Source of the DNA: Tolypocladium sp. Sup5 PDA-1
Lineage: Eukaryota; Ascomycota; Sordariomycetes; Hypocreales; Ophiocordycipitaceae
Assembly: GCA_000750105.3 (NCBI GenBank)
Contig: JPHH03000079.1
Coordinates: forward strand, 52,283 to 116,282
Length of the DNA stretch: 64,000 nucleotides
Reading direction: 5' to 3'
This document shows positions 22,501 through 32,936 of the stretch, in pieces. The position numbers and the translations under genes are program-made. The notes beneath the pieces were generated by a model. That model was not told the DNA's origin. It did not search any database and saw only the letters and a program-made list of their open reading frames with translations. How positions within the stretch are numbered: position 1 is the stretch's first letter; each line of letters starts with the position of its first letter.

Positions 22501-22946
22501 CTATCGCTCGCCCTCTGATTGGCGTCTCCGTCACCACCCCGTATATCTCTCAATCGCTGGCCGCGGGCGAGGAATGGCGTTACTGCCGGCGCCGCGGGAG
22601 ACTCGGCGGGAAAGGGGTCGATGTATGTCCAGGCCTGGATCCCGGGGGTGACGGCGTCGTGAAGCTGCTGTTGGGATAGAGCTGGCGCGGCTAGGCCCTG
22701 CCGGAGGCGCAAGTCCAACAGCCCCGTTCGACTCACCGGCGCTGCCGCCGAAGCATCCACTGGCGCTGCGGCGGGCGAGTTGCCTGCGCTGTCGTCTTGC
22801 TGTAGGCTCTGGCTCTGGCTCTGGTTCTCGCTCAGGCCGTGACGTTCGTCTTGTTCGTCTTGTTCGTCTTGTTTGTCTTGTTGAAGCCGCTGCTGCTCCT
22901 GCAGCAGCTCCCGGCCCGCAGCACCCGTCGTCGGCTCACCCGCCAT
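19567..22946 (-). CDS. TPS2: Trehalose-6-phosphate phosphatase (GT20-like plus HAD domain)
   Basis: Exons 22179-22946, 20178-22125 and 19567-20123 (introns 53 and 54 nt) give 1090 residues. A low-complexity N-terminal part (about 1-240, Gln/Asp/Glu and Ser-Ala repeats) precedes a trehalose-phosphate-synthase-like GT20 domain (about 255-780; HDYYLMLLPSMLRQR, FFLHSPFPSSEFLR, VGRDRLD, SVRDGMNTTSLEY). A HAD phosphatase domain follows, with FDYDGTLTPIV (catalytic Asp803, Asp805), ISGRD and GDDFTDEDMF. The intact HAD motifs make it the Tps2 subunit that dephosphorylates trehalose-6-phosphate, rather than a regulatory Tps3/Tsl1 subunit. It acts in the cytosolic trehalose-synthase complex in stress tolerance and spores. 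It is longer than yeast Tps2 (about 900) because of the N-terminal extension. Confidence 0.92.
22335..22378. repeat. Hexanucleotide repeat coding (Ser-Ala)n
   Basis: About eight 6-nt units (GGCAGA/GGCGGA on the plus strand) lie inside exon 1 of the trehalose phosphatase gene and code alternating Ser-Ala. Length may vary between strains. Confidence 0.7.
22843..22884. repeat. Nine-nucleotide repeat coding Asp/Glu-Gln units
   Basis: Repeats of a 9-mer (cttgttcgt with changes) lie near the start of the trehalose phosphatase gene and code KQDEQDEQDE. This is a low-complexity acidic, Gln-rich patch. Confidence 0.6.
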
Positions 22947-24301
22947 GGCCCGATGCAGCGCAAGCTTTCCAGGCTGGCCGATTGGTGGAGACGCAGCTGG
23001 GCAAAGTCAAATCCCAGTGGAGCGTTGGGGGAGACTTCAGACGACAAGAGCACAGAGCCGATGCACTTGCTGGCAACTTGACGAGTGAATGAAGGTTGAA
23101 GAGCGCAGAAAAATACTATACATCACTGGCCATGAAATGTCGCAAACGCCTACGTAACAGTTGCCGTTATACAACGAGGGCTGTGCTTCCAACTTCCAAC
23201 TTCCAAGTCCAACACGCCAAAACTGGGCCACCGCCGGACGAGATGCCCCGCGAAAGCTGGCACCAGCCAACTCGACTCGACAGAAATATCCTGCTTTTCT
23301 GCACTTGGGCCATGGCGGGGTCCGACTTCCGCTGCCGGCGGCGCAAAAGTTGGAAGCTCGCAGCGCACAGCGGCCACGGGCGTCGCCAGCGTCGGCCTGT
23401 TCCTGATCAGCGTGCTGCGGCTGCGCCCGTGATTGGGCTCGTCTCTCGAAGCACGTTGCTGTTTGACTGCTCGCGTCAATGACGAGATGAGGGGCATGTT
23501 GGGGGGCAATCCCCGGTCGCCTCCACCGGTTCCCGTCTCCAGGATATCTGCCCGGCAAGCTTCATGTTGTTCGTTCTGGCAACTATCGCCGTGTTAGAAA
23601 AGACCTGCACTCAAGGATCCAGTTGTCATGATCCAGGAACCGTAGCCTCTGCGTTGAAGCTCAACATCTCCAGCAGGCGCCTCTGGCAGGGTTCGTGAGA
23701 CAGACAGGGGCCCCCGCGCTAGCGACGCATCTCAACAACCAAGCTTTGGTCTGGGCTCTTCCTCGATGCATCCAATGGCACCGCGTGCGAGTGCCTGCAT
23801 TTCACTGCTCTGGTTCCTCTGCCGCTCGTGGGTTCGGTCCCAACTCCCAACACTGCCGCTGACAAAAAGACGGTGAACGCGACGAACGGGTCTCCGGCTT
23901 GCGTTTGTCCTGGTGTATTCCGACGACATCTGTCCACTGGCGGGGTGTCTCGTTGGTCAGGTGTCGGTGCTGCAGCTATCACGGGCGTTTGTCTGCTTCG
24001 CACTTTGTATCAAACGTGTCGAACAACGGCGTGCACCAGGTGTAGCAAGCAGAACATGAAGGACCTCAAGTGCAGACGAGTTCTACCAGTGACAGTTTGC
24101 AAGTATGAGGCCGTATGCATCATGGTGTCTTAGGTCAACTGACCGTGCACGTGACTCCGTCAACCACACCTCTACTCCACATTGTCGTGTCTTTTTCGGC
24201 GCGTCGGCCTCACCTCGCTTCAACGTGCCACGCAGCATCCGGACATCCGCCGACAATCAGCCATCGTGAAGCTCTGGCTGGCATCATCGCAGCTTGCAGC
24301 C
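22947..24301. other. Shared upstream region of trehalose phosphatase and regulator
   Basis: A 1.35-kb divergent promoter region. No gene is supported; frames of 65-173 codons lack motifs. In-frame ATGs at 24182 and later precede the chosen start of the right-hand gene. Confidence 0.45.
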
Positions 24302-26551
24302 ATGTCGGCCTCTCCACCGCCATCGCCCTCGCAGCAGCACGCCAACGCCCACGCCTACGCCAGCAACGGGCTCGAGATCCTCCAGGCCGCCAGCGACGCC
24401 GCCCAGGCCATCCACAACCCCCAGGCCCTCCAGAATGCAGCGGCCGCGGCCTCGGAGGCCCTGCCGCCAGCCACGGGGAACACCTCCGGGACGGGGACGG
24501 CCACGGAGATGCCGCACCACCTCATCGCCGGGCCCGGCGGCGTGATGCGCGACCCGACCATCAACCCCAAGCTGACGCGGCTGCGGCGCGCCTGCGACAT
24601 GTGCAGCATGCGCAAGGTCAAGTGCGACGACTCCAACATCCCCTGCCGCCCGTGCCGCGAGCTCGGCGTCGACTGCACCTACGAGCGAGAGACGAAGCGG
24701 CGCGGACCGCCTAACAAGCACGCCGAGGCGGCCAAGGCGGCCAAGCGCGTGCGCCTGGACCTGGGACCCGCGCCGGGAGTGGGAGTGGGAGTGGCAGCGG
24801 GAGCGGCAGCGATGGCCTCTGGCCTGCCCGCCTCGCCGTCGCCGCAGAACGCAGCCAAGACGCTCATGAACATCTCGTCCGTCTCGGCCGACGGCATCCT
24901 CGACGCCGAGACCATTGCGCCGATGCCCGTCCTCGAGCTCCTCGTCGACGACTTCTTCACCTACATCCACCCGCTGGCGCCCTTTCCGCACGAGCCCACC
25001 TTTCGACAGTCGTTTGCGAACCGCGAAGACCGCACCAAGCCCGAGTTCCTGGGCCTGCTGGCGAGCATGATTGCTGCCCTGGTCGCGTCGTTTCCGCGTA
25101 GCGCGAGGGAGCACCTCAAGGCCCAGCACAGCACGCACCTGTTTCCCAAGGCCATCGTCATGATTGAAAAGTGTCGCGACATTGCCCTGCTCACGCGCGG
25201 GAGCAAGTGGGTGCTTAAGCAGCCCAAGACGCTCGACGACGCGGCCACCAGCTACTTTCTGGGCCTCGCGTCCGGCTACACCATTCAGTGGAACGCGTCG
25301 CGCCACTTCATGGCCGAGACGCTGACCCTGATCCGGGAGCTGGGGTTCAGCCGGCCCAAGCACATTGGAGATCTTCCCACCTTTGGCAACGACACCTTTT
25401 CGCAAGATCCGCTGCCGTTCAACCACGTCAAGGACCAGATTGGCAAGCGTATCTTTTGGTGTCTGTTGCTTGGTGTGCGGTGAGTATTTCTGATTCCGAG
25501 TGTGACATCGAGGAACCATACTTATTCCTGCAGCACCTTTTCGCAACTCGGCGTATCTCACACGGACCTGGTCATTGCGCCGTCGACACCAAGCCTCCCG
25601 TATCCCTCATACCCGGAGAATGTGGACGACATTTGCGTCCTGGCCAACGAAATCATTCACCAGGCCGAAGGCAGCGTGACCCTGCTGACGGGCTTCCGCT
25701 TTGGCATCGACATTTACACGACCATGAACGGCGTCGTCAGCCTTGAGCTGGCCTACGGCATGAGCACCCTGCCGTGGGCTGACCAGCGGCTTCTCTTGCG
25801 CGACGGCCTGCTGGCCGCCAAGAGTATCATCGACAACCTGCCCCCGGAGCTCCAGCTGGGCAACCACGGAGACGAGGCCAACTCGCTGGCTAGCCTCGAC
25901 GAATCCGGCCTCCAGTACGTGCCACCCGTGTGGCCCAACACACAGCCCGCCCACGACCTGCGCAACGTCATCAAGTCGCAGCCCCTGCGGCGGCGCCACC
26001 TTCAGTACGAGATTCAAAAAGCAAACATATTTGTCTCGCAGCTGGCCACGCGATCCTACTTTGTCGAGCTATACTTTAACCTGCGCGACGTTCACCTCAA
26101 CGACGAGCAGCACGGCAACCCTGTGCAGGGCCCGTCTGAGGAGGAAAAGGCTCTTCAGGACGCAGACGACAAGGAGATTCTCGACTTCATGTCCGACGAG
26201 CGGGAGCTCATCGTGCAGAACCTGCTCACCGTTCTGGGGTCCATCTCGCAGCGCAACCTCGAGCCCAATGGCGGCTCTCTCATCAACAAGATCCGACAGG
26301 TGGCGTCGACGCTGCTAAACGACGCCCCGGAGCGCAAGGGCCCGTTTGCAGTCAAGGCGGAGGAGGCGCTGTCGCAGCTGATTGACGTGCTCATGAAGCT
26401 CGAAAAGACGGGACCTGCGGGAGAGAGCAGGGCAGCCGACCCCAGCCATATGACGGCCGAGGACGAGGAAGAGGAGTTGCGGCACTGGGCAGACTTGCGT
26501 GACTACCAACTGCGGTTTGCTGCCAACGGGGGCTTTGCTGGGGATCTGTAA
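24302..26551 (+). CDS. Zn2Cys6 transcription factor with fungal_trans domain
   Basis: Exons 24302-25479 and 25534-26551 (54-nt intron, splitting an Arg codon) give 731 residues. RRACDMCSMRKVKCD..CRPCRELGVDCTYE holds the ligands Cys98, 101, 108, 115, 118 and 125, followed by a basic RRGPPNKHAEAAKAAKR stretch. The middle domain (about 200-470) starts VDDFFTYIHPLAPFPHEPTF and includes GKRIFWCLL, the standard fungal_trans pattern. The Ala-rich N terminus (20-55) is low complexity. The start MSASPPPS was chosen over an in-frame ATG 120 nt upstream because the extension looks random. It is probably a nuclear regulator of carbon or secondary use; the target is unknown. Confidence 0.87.
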
Positions 26552-26765
26552 GCGCGGCGTCACGGAATTTGCAACGTCTCTGGCAGTATGGACATGTCAT
26601 GGAGAGACAAGGGATCCTGGCTTTGGCACGGACCAAGGGCGTGTAAGAATACATTAAATGAAATACTTGCTGTGATGGGAGCAGGGGAATAAACGAAGGA
26701 CGTCGTCTATCATTAATAGCCTGTAGTCCCTTGACCACGAACATTGGGCGTGGCGGTACCATCCC

Positions 26766-27534
26766 TCAATCCCTGGAGCCACCATACATCTCGAGCATCT
26801 CGACCTTGTGCTTGCGCATCCACTTCCACCCAAATATCGCCCACACGACGTCATTCCAGCAGAATATCCTGCCCGGTCCATCGTCAGCAAGGTCTCTGCC
26901 GCCAACACCACTGCCATCAGGGAGAAGACGGGAAAGGGAAACTTACATGAGCACCGCCATGAGGCCAAGCATGCTGAAGGTCGCAAACCACGGCTGGGCT
27001 GTCGCCCGGCGCACGATCTGCGCGGTGACGAAGCCGAAGCAGGCGGTCGCGCCGAGGGCGACGAGGCAGGCTATGTTGGCGTGCACTATGTAGGAGATGC
27101 CGGGGCGACCGCGGAGGATGCGTATGAGGGAGACGGTGACGGCGATGTCCCACGCGAGGGAGACGAGGGCCTGTCATCACATTAGCCGCCCCCTTCTTAT
27201 CTGTGTCTGCTTCCGTTCCTCCATCTCACATGGAAGTATCCGTAGAGAAGGGGGGGAGACGAGCACGCACAATGGTAAACGTCGCGTGCCATATTTTCCA
27301 GCACTCCTTCACCGTATGGTCGCACACGTCGTCGAAGAAGACGGCGTCGTAGATGAGGATGCCGATCGGGTTGAGCATGCTCGCGATGCGCAGCATGGCA
27401 CTCACGCGGAAGAGGAAGACGGCGCTCGGGGAGGGCGGCGCGCGGGGCGGGAGGGGGACGGTGCTGCCGGTCTGGGAGGCGGTGACGGCGGCGGGGGTGA
27501 AGCCGCTGTTTGTGTTGGGGAGGGTGCCGGACAT
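26766..27534 (-). CDS. Four-helix integral membrane protein, function unknown
   Basis: Exons 27271-27534, 26947-27170 and 26766-26868 (introns 100 and 78 nt) join in phase to 196 residues. After a Pro/Ser-rich arm (1-37) come about four hydrophobic segments: near MLNPIGILIYDAVFF, ALVSLAWDIAVTVSLI, HANIACLVALGATACFGFV and FSMLGLMAVLMIFCWNDVVW. The tail is basic (WKWMRKHKVEMLEM). The look is that of small fungal membrane proteins with no assigned role. Splicing was chosen because it keeps the membrane segments uninterrupted and ends in an unforced TGA. It converges with the regulator gene to its left. Confidence 0.65.
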
Positions 27535-27942
27535 TGTGGCGGTGGGTGTAGAGATGTTTGCTTGGGGAGGGCGGTGGATGCTGTTGTGATGGTGAGGTTG
27601 TTGTTGATGGCGGGAGAAGGGGGGATGGGGGGCGGTGGGTGGGTGGTGAGAGCGGGCGTGCCTGCTGTGAGAGCTGCAGAGACACTGGGAAGGAAGCGCA
27701 GCTAGTTGTTGGTTTTCACATGGTTTTGTTCATGATGCTTGCTGTGTTGCTCCTGGTTACGGAGAGTGAACTCCGGGGCAAGTCCCCTGTCACGACTTAC
27801 ACCGTTGAGGCGGGACAACGAGACTGCAAGCCAGTCAGCCACTCGCTTTGCTTCGTACATGGTAGGCTAACCCAACTCACACATCACGAGCCTTGCACTC
27901 TTTCATGTTCTTCATGCACATCTGCTCTCGAGTATACGCTCG
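27535..27942. other. Intergenic
   Basis: This is the upstream flank of the membrane-protein gene and the 3' flank of the methyltransferase gene. Nothing else is seen. Confidence 0.45.
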
Positions 27943-28665
27943 TCACACTACATCCCCCCTCGGTCCCCTCGCCCGAAACAGCATCACCACACCCACGCAC
28001 CAAACCTCCACCTCCTCGAAGTTCCTCCTCAGCCCCTCCTCAAACACCCCCTCCTCATCATCTGCGTTGCCGAATATCCCACGCCAATTATACGCCTCCA
28101 TGACCGCCCTCGCGAGCCAACTCACCGGGCGTCCGCGCCCCAAGATCGTCGCCCCGAACAGCACGCCCCGGGGGGCCAGATACGGCCGCATGGCGTCAAA
28201 CACGCGTGTCTTCTCCTCCGGCGTGCTGGGGATGCAGTGCAGGAGGTAGAACAGGCTGATGGAGTCGAATTCGGCGGATGGAGGCAGTGGGAGTGGGTGC
28301 GTAGCGTCGGCCATGAGGGTCGTGACTTGGAAGTCTGGGGAGGATGCTGCGGCGACGACTCTGCGCTTCGTTGCGGCGAGGGAGTTTGGATTCAGGTCCA
28401 CGAGCGTCATGTGCCTGCACTTTGAATCCCCGCCGCTCAGTGCTTTGGCCGGGAAGTATCCCGATCCGACGCCCACGTCGAGGTGTCTGTGGCCCAAGCT
28501 CTCGCGGAAGAGGGGTAGCAGCACGCCCGACGTGGGGCACTTCCAGAGGAACGTGTTGGACAGCCCGAGGATGAAGACGTCGTAGACGAAGAGGAAGAAG
28601 GGCGTGTAGACGGCCGAGCCGGCGTTGCCTTTGGGCGGGGGGCCGGCCATGTTGCTGGTCCGCAC
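27943..28665 (-). CDS. SAM-dependent methyltransferase (class I)
   Basis: A single exon of 240 residues, or 235 if the second ATG (28650) is used. HLDVGVGSGYFPAKAL (about 56-71) is the SAM-binding motif I, MTLVDLNPNSL the acidic motif after beta 2, TTLMADATHPL the motif II region, and FDSISLFYLLHCIP the strand that often carries the catalytic face. MRPYLAPRGVLFGATIL is the usual later strand. An N-terminal helix (FFLFVYDVFILGLSNTFLWKCP) is typical of fungal small-molecule methyltransferases. The substrate is unknown, and no synthase gene is next to it, so a biosynthetic cluster is not supported. Confidence 0.8.
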   Translation of the reverse strand: MRTSNMAGPPPKGNAGSAVYTPFFLFVYDVFILGLSNTFLWKCPTSGVLLPLFRESLGHRHLDVGVGSGYFPAKALSGGDSKCRHMTLVDLNPNSLAATKRRVVAAASSPDFQVTTLMADATHPLPLPPSAEFDSISLFYLLHCIPSTPEEKTRVFDAMRPYLAPRGVLFGATILGRGRPVSWLARAVMEAYNWRGIFGNADDEEGVFEEGLRRNFEEVEVWCVGVVMLFRARGPRGDVV

Positions 28666-29900
28666 GGTATGCTGCTGCTACGTGCGTTGAAGGGGGAGTC
28701 TCACGAAGAAGAGAGGTTTGAGAGGGAGAAGGCGGCATTGTACCTGGATTCGTGGTTCTGGAAATATGGACAGCTGGCTCGAGTTGGTCGAGTGTGGTTG
28801 TACATGGCGTTCATCAGAAAGGGACCGAGCGAATGACACTCCGCAAGCCATCGGCAGCACAGATTCTAGACAGCCACTGTTGCAGTTGCATTTTGCGCGT
28901 CAAGGCCCTGGAGGTTGATGCCGATGCAGGTGGGCAAGGGGTCTGGCTGCATATATACACCTTGGTGATGCGGCGCGTTGACGGTAGAGCCGGCCCGCGA
29001 TTCGGCATCGAACCTCGGGGCGCCGGTGCCAAGCGGGCGGCAGCGCGGCATGTGTACGGTCACACATGAGCTACAGTCTGCAAATCGTGGAAAATGCCAA
29101 TTCTATTTCTTCTCAAATCCTCTCAACGAGGCAGTATACCCACACGCAATCACTATACACAACGCAATTCATCAAGGACCTAGTATTAGTGCAGAAGTGA
29201 GGGTTCAGCAGCCATTCAATAAGGGTCAATTGTACATTCTTTTGTATGCCCAGACGGGCCTGAAGAATCCGTCTACTTATTCTAATCCAGGTTCCCGTGG
29301 GCTCCCCCCCAAGTTGGAGATGGAGTGCACCTGTCTGCAAGAGTGAAAGCCAGTTGGTCGGAGACGATTGACATAAAGCTCTTCGTGTGTAAAGAAAACG
29401 AAAAGTATGAATATCTAAAACTAAGGGAAGGCGGCACGAGCCCCTATTTAAGGGTGCCCCGCCTGATTGTCTGTCCTCGCCGACCTCTTTCGGGATGCAT
29501 GTTAGTTCCCAACACACTATCGGTGTGGGTTGCAGATCTTGCGCTACTTTTACGGTTGGTGAGGCATAAAGGCGTATTGACCTGTTACTTTTCAACTAGC
29601 TCCTTATCTTCATCGCTGCATAATTAATATAAAGAGCGCACGCATTGACCTTGAATTCTACAGCTGCCTAGGAATATGGAGTAGCTATTGGCGAATAACA
29701 ACTCCATCTACAGACCTTGAAGAGATATGAACACGCAGCTGGCGTAAGGCCCTTGGCAGAGAGCACAGCAAAGCTAACTGGACTGTGTATTCTAACCAAC
29801 TAGTCAACAGAGGGTATCCTGTTGGCAGTGCGAAGGCCACAGCGGGGTCACTCTCCCTATACTACCATTGTAAATAGCATGGTTACTCGGAGCGACGAGA
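28666..29900. other. Intergenic, no gene recognised
   Basis: About 1.2 kb with short frames on both strands that do not line up into exons. It ends in the promoter of the small secreted protein. Confidence 0.4.
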
Positions 29901-29908
29901 TATATAAA
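29901..29908 (+). promoter_or_regulatory. TATA box of the small secreted protein gene
   Basis: TATATAAA lies 55 bp before the ATG at 29963, a compact core promoter. Confidence 0.6.
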
Positions 29909-29962
29909 GGTACGCATCTCCTTATTCTCCCACAGACTCAGGCCAGGTTTCTCTCTTTCGCC

Positions 29963-30423
29963 ATGTTATCCATTCTACTATACAGTCTTCTTGCGGTTGT
30001 CCGTGCGACCGTCGTCGAGAAGCGCACCAACTTCCAAGACGCCCAACTTGAATGTCGCAGGGATGACTGGGGCGAAGTACAAGCGAAAGGATATCGGGAG
30101 GGCATTGATTATCTCCGCAATCATGGGGGCGTACCGCATATGGGACCCGGCCCGGGCGCATGCTCGCGTGTCAGCTGCTCATGGAAGACCAGTATATGGA
30201 TGTGCAACGATGTAAGTTATACGCCGGGATGCCATTGAGGATTATTATACTAACCCTAGATAATAAGACACCGACGGATAAGTATCTAATCTCCTTTGGT
30301 TCAGTTGCCGATGGCGCCGAGTATATCTGGAAGACATGCAAGAACAATCAAAGGCTCGCCTTTGGCGGCCAGGTCTTTCACCCCACCGGATGGAACGTTA
30401 TCCTTAGCCAGCAGGACTGTTAG
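29963..30423 (+). CDS. Small cysteine-rich secreted protein (effector-like)
   Basis: Exons 29963-30211 and 30268-30423 give 134 residues. The intron (GTAAGT..ATAAG, 56 nt) has a TACTAAC branch site; the nearer AG at 30259 would break the frame. MLSILLYSLLAVVRA is a signal peptide, and EKR at 19-21 is a Kex2-like site that would release a mature part of about 113 residues. Six cysteines (31, 67, 72, 81, 107, 134) can form three disulfides. The C-terminal half (SFGSVADGAEYIWKTC..GGQVF..GWNVIL) recalls a common fungal secreted-protein pattern, but I cannot name the family. It probably acts outside the cell. Confidence 0.65.
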
Positions 30424-30666
30424 ATTGCACGATTTACAGAGTGCAGCTTATGTGCGACCGACGATCTGCGCCATGCCGGACTACCGGCCGGCGGCGGAGG
30501 GTTGGCCAAGTGGGAGGAACACCTCATTGCGTGCGAGCAACACGCTTGGCGCAGCCAGCACAGTGAGGAACAAAAGCAAAAAAGCAGAATGTGGAAATAT
30601 TTGTAATTCATGCTTTCATTTCCAATCACGCCTGCTGCGCTGCACCCCAGGGTCGTCGTGGGGGTC

Positions 30667-30702
30667 GTCCGGACTCCGGAGTCTAGAGTCCGGAGTCCGG
30701 AC
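30667..30702. repeat. Perfect 14-bp inverted repeat
   Basis: Arms GTCCGGACTCCGGA (30667-30680) and TCCGGAGTCCGGAC (30689-30702) flank the 8-nt spacer GTCTAGAG. The dyad sits 243 bp after the secreted-protein stop and 154 bp before the NmrA-like ATG. It carries several CGG/CCG triplets like those bound by Zn2Cys6 dimers. It could be an operator or an RNA hairpin near the 3' end of the upstream gene. Confidence 0.55.
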
Positions 30703-30855
30703 ATAGCGGGCGCGCCGGCGATAGTAGCTTCAATTAGTAATGGCGCCGGATCCATCTTGACGCAGTCAACGTCATCTTGGCATAAGATGAGGCATCACGA
30801 ACTTCATTTTCCGTGCCGTATCTAGACATCTTCCACACACCGCAATTGCTTCATC

Positions 30856-31797
30856 ATGAAGACCATTGGCATCTTCCCGGCCTCCGGCGCCCTCGGCACC
30901 AGCACGTACACTCACCTCATCGCCCAGGTGCCCAACGACAACGTCGTCCTCATTAGCCGCTTCCCGGAAAAGACACCCAAGACATATCTCGATGCTGGAG
31001 TCAACACCCGACGAGCGTCCTACGAGTCCACTCCTGCAGAGCTGGAAGCCGTGTTCGCGGGGGTTGACGTGCTTTTCTTGATCTCGTACCCAAGCCACGT
31101 CCATGAGTACCGCACAAGGGTCCAACTGCCGGCGCTCGACGCCGCGCACCGCGCTGGTGTAAAACACATCTTCTACTCTTCGCTGGGGTTCGCCCTGCCG
31201 GACAGGGATACAACCAAGGCGGAGGTCATGCGCGCGCACCTCGACAGCGAGGCTCATCTAAAGGAGCTCTCGCGTGCGGACTCTGGGTTTACGTGGACGA
31301 GCATCCGCGAGGGCTTATACAGCGAGTCATTTCCCATATATACAGCGTTCTTCGACATCGAAAACCCAACGCCCGAGATCCTCATCCCGCACGACGGCAC
31401 CGGCGCGGGCATCAGCTGGGTCAAGCGCGACGAGCTCGGCGAAGCAACCGCCCGGCTTCTCGCCTCGTACGCAGCCTCGTCCACGACCTTTCCCCACACG
31501 AACCAGATCGTCACCTTCACCGGACCCCGCGCGTGGACGCTGGCCGAGACGGTAGACGTTCTCTCGCGCGCGGTGGACAAGAGCGTGCGCATCCGGGAGG
31601 TCAACGTGGAGGAGTACGCCCAGCAGGAGCAGGTGGTGAGCGTGTTTGGGTCGCGCGAGCTGGCGCGGACGTGGGCGACTGCATGGGAGGCGATTCAGGC
31701 GGGGGAGACGGCGGTGGTGACAGGGACGTTGCGGGAGGTGCTAGAGAGGGAGCCGGAGGGGTTTGAGGAGACGATTGGGAAGCTGGTGAGGGAGTAG
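30856..31797 (+). CDS. NmrA-like atypical SDR (NAD(P)-binding)
   Basis: A single exon of 313 residues. The N terminus KTIGIFPASGALGTSTYTHL has a GxxGxxG-type dinucleotide loop in the variant form ASGALG. ISRFPEKTP follows at the end of beta 2, then VDVLFLISYP and VKHIFYSSLGFA, the beta 4 and 5 strands of the NmrA/QOR2-like group. The classical YxxxK pair is not at its usual place, as in redox-sensor members. WTSIREGLYSESFPIY and WVKRDELGEATARLL are typical of the C-terminal half. Members act as NAD(P)-ratio sensors or quinone reductases, and which applies here is unknown. The ATG sits in a good context (atcATGAAG). Confidence 0.82.
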   Translation: MKTIGIFPASGALGTSTYTHLIAQVPNDNVVLISRFPEKTPKTYLDAGVNTRRASYESTPAELEAVFAGVDVLFLISYPSHVHEYRTRVQLPALDAAHRAGVKHIFYSSLGFALPDRDTTKAEVMRAHLDSEAHLKELSRADSGFTWTSIREGLYSESFPIYTAFFDIENPTPEILIPHDGTGAGISWVKRDELGEATARLLASYAASSTTFPHTNQIVTFTGPRAWTLAETVDVLSRAVDKSVRIREVNVEEYAQQEQVVSVFGSRELARTWATAWEAIQAGETAVVTGTLREVLEREPEGFEETIGKLVRE

Positions 31798-32134
31798 ACG
31801 TATGGCGGTGGTTGGTAGCTGCCGAGATGCCACTGGACAGCACCACCACATAGCGCAGCTAAACAGATTCCCTACATATAATGTACAAGAAGTAGGTCAT
31901 AAAAGGTACTGCTAAGCAGTTACGCCGAATGTACAAGTCAACGCACTGGTGGACAGCCTGGATACATGGAGACCCTAGCAAGTAGCGGGAGGTCGATGGG
32001 GCAATCGCCAGTCCATAAGAGTGTCGCTGAAACACGCAGAGGACGCGCAAGGGACGGGAGTTGGTCGTCCTGCAGAGATGAAATCAACAAGCGAGTCGAC
32101 CCTTGAATCGCTTAATCCGGCACCGGATACGAGG
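31798..32134. other. Intergenic
   Basis: No gene seen; this is the 3' flank of the NmrA-like gene leading into decayed sequence. Confidence 0.4.
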
Positions 32135-32370
32135 GTTGGAGGTGTAACGTGTTGGTTCTCACTTCACAGGCCCAAACGGAGATTCTTCTCGCCTCCAGTG
32201 CAAATCTTGGGCGAGGGCTTCGGCCTTGCCAACTATGACCTGAGGCTGAACAACTTCCTCGTCCAGTCGACCGCGAGTTCAACGTCCTTGCCGCCATTGA
32301 CTGGGAGTCGGTCGTCGCAGTACCCGATGCGGCCTTCTGCCGCCTCCCTTTTCTCATAGGCATCGGTAAC
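32135..32370 (+). pseudogene. APH-like phosphotransferase fragment
   Basis: In one frame GFGLANYDLRLNNFLV reads like a decayed catalytic loop (H-x-D-L..N-I-L-V with His lost). After a frame change CEFNVLAAIDWESVVAVPDAAFC follows, the usual fungal APH segment with the metal-binding Asp of IDWE, then PFLIGIG. The two halves lie in different frames about 10 nt apart, and no N-lobe is found upstream. This is a dead fragment, not obviously a copy of either intact-looking APH gene in the window. Confidence 0.55.
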
Positions 32371-32936
32371 ACTGTCCCTAACAGACCAATATATATAAGA
32401 TAATCAATCGGCTAGATTTAGGAGGATAGTTCATGCGCTACTCGTAGATAGGGGAAACTATCGCCCTCGTCTTTCCTAGAGGTATTCGAATGAGAGCCTA
32501 GTAGACTAAGAAAGGCAATAAGGAAACGGAAGTAGGGGCAAGCACTCGACTTAGAGGTCGATAGGTTTAGCGGTTACTTTAACGATAATTCTATATTTTC
32601 TAGCACCCTAGAGCCCACGACGCCGTAGAAGACCTTCGACTTAGGAGAGGCATTATCATTCGGGTACTCAAACCTAGGTTTAGCTAAGTCGGTTTGTCTC
32701 CGCATGCAACTCTTTGGACTATTGTCCCCTGATACATCTATTCTTCGCAAGCGTCGAGAGCTTAATCAGCTTCGTCGGGACTTCGTAGCAGCCATCAAAA
32801 TGCTCAACCTACAGCAGTACTATGTGTGTGCAACTATTGGAGGCGATTCCGGTGCTCGGACTTCAGGCTGGTTCAAACCGCCACCGCGAGAAGTTCTAGG
32901 CCCGAGACCTCCCACGCATAGAAACGGGCGCAGCGA
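32371..32936. other. CTA/TAG-rich decayed sequence
   Basis: About 0.55 kb dense in CTA and TAG words, similar in style to 36.8 kb and 44.8 kb, which suggests mutated repeat DNA. No coding frame is supported. Confidence 0.35.

Noticed and set aside
24284..25561. 425-codon minus-strand frame
   Set aside because: Antisense to the second Zn2Cys6 gene; Gly/Arg/His-rich, no motif.
15304..28665. Secondary-metabolite cluster around the methyltransferase
   Set aside because: A transporter, regulator and methyltransferase are near one another, but no polyketide, peptide or terpene synthase is present and housekeeping genes intervene.
30212..30259. Shorter intron ending at CCCTAG in the small secreted gene
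   Set aside because: It puts exon 2 out of phase and sits too close to the TACTAAC branch site; the AG at 30267 keeps the frame.
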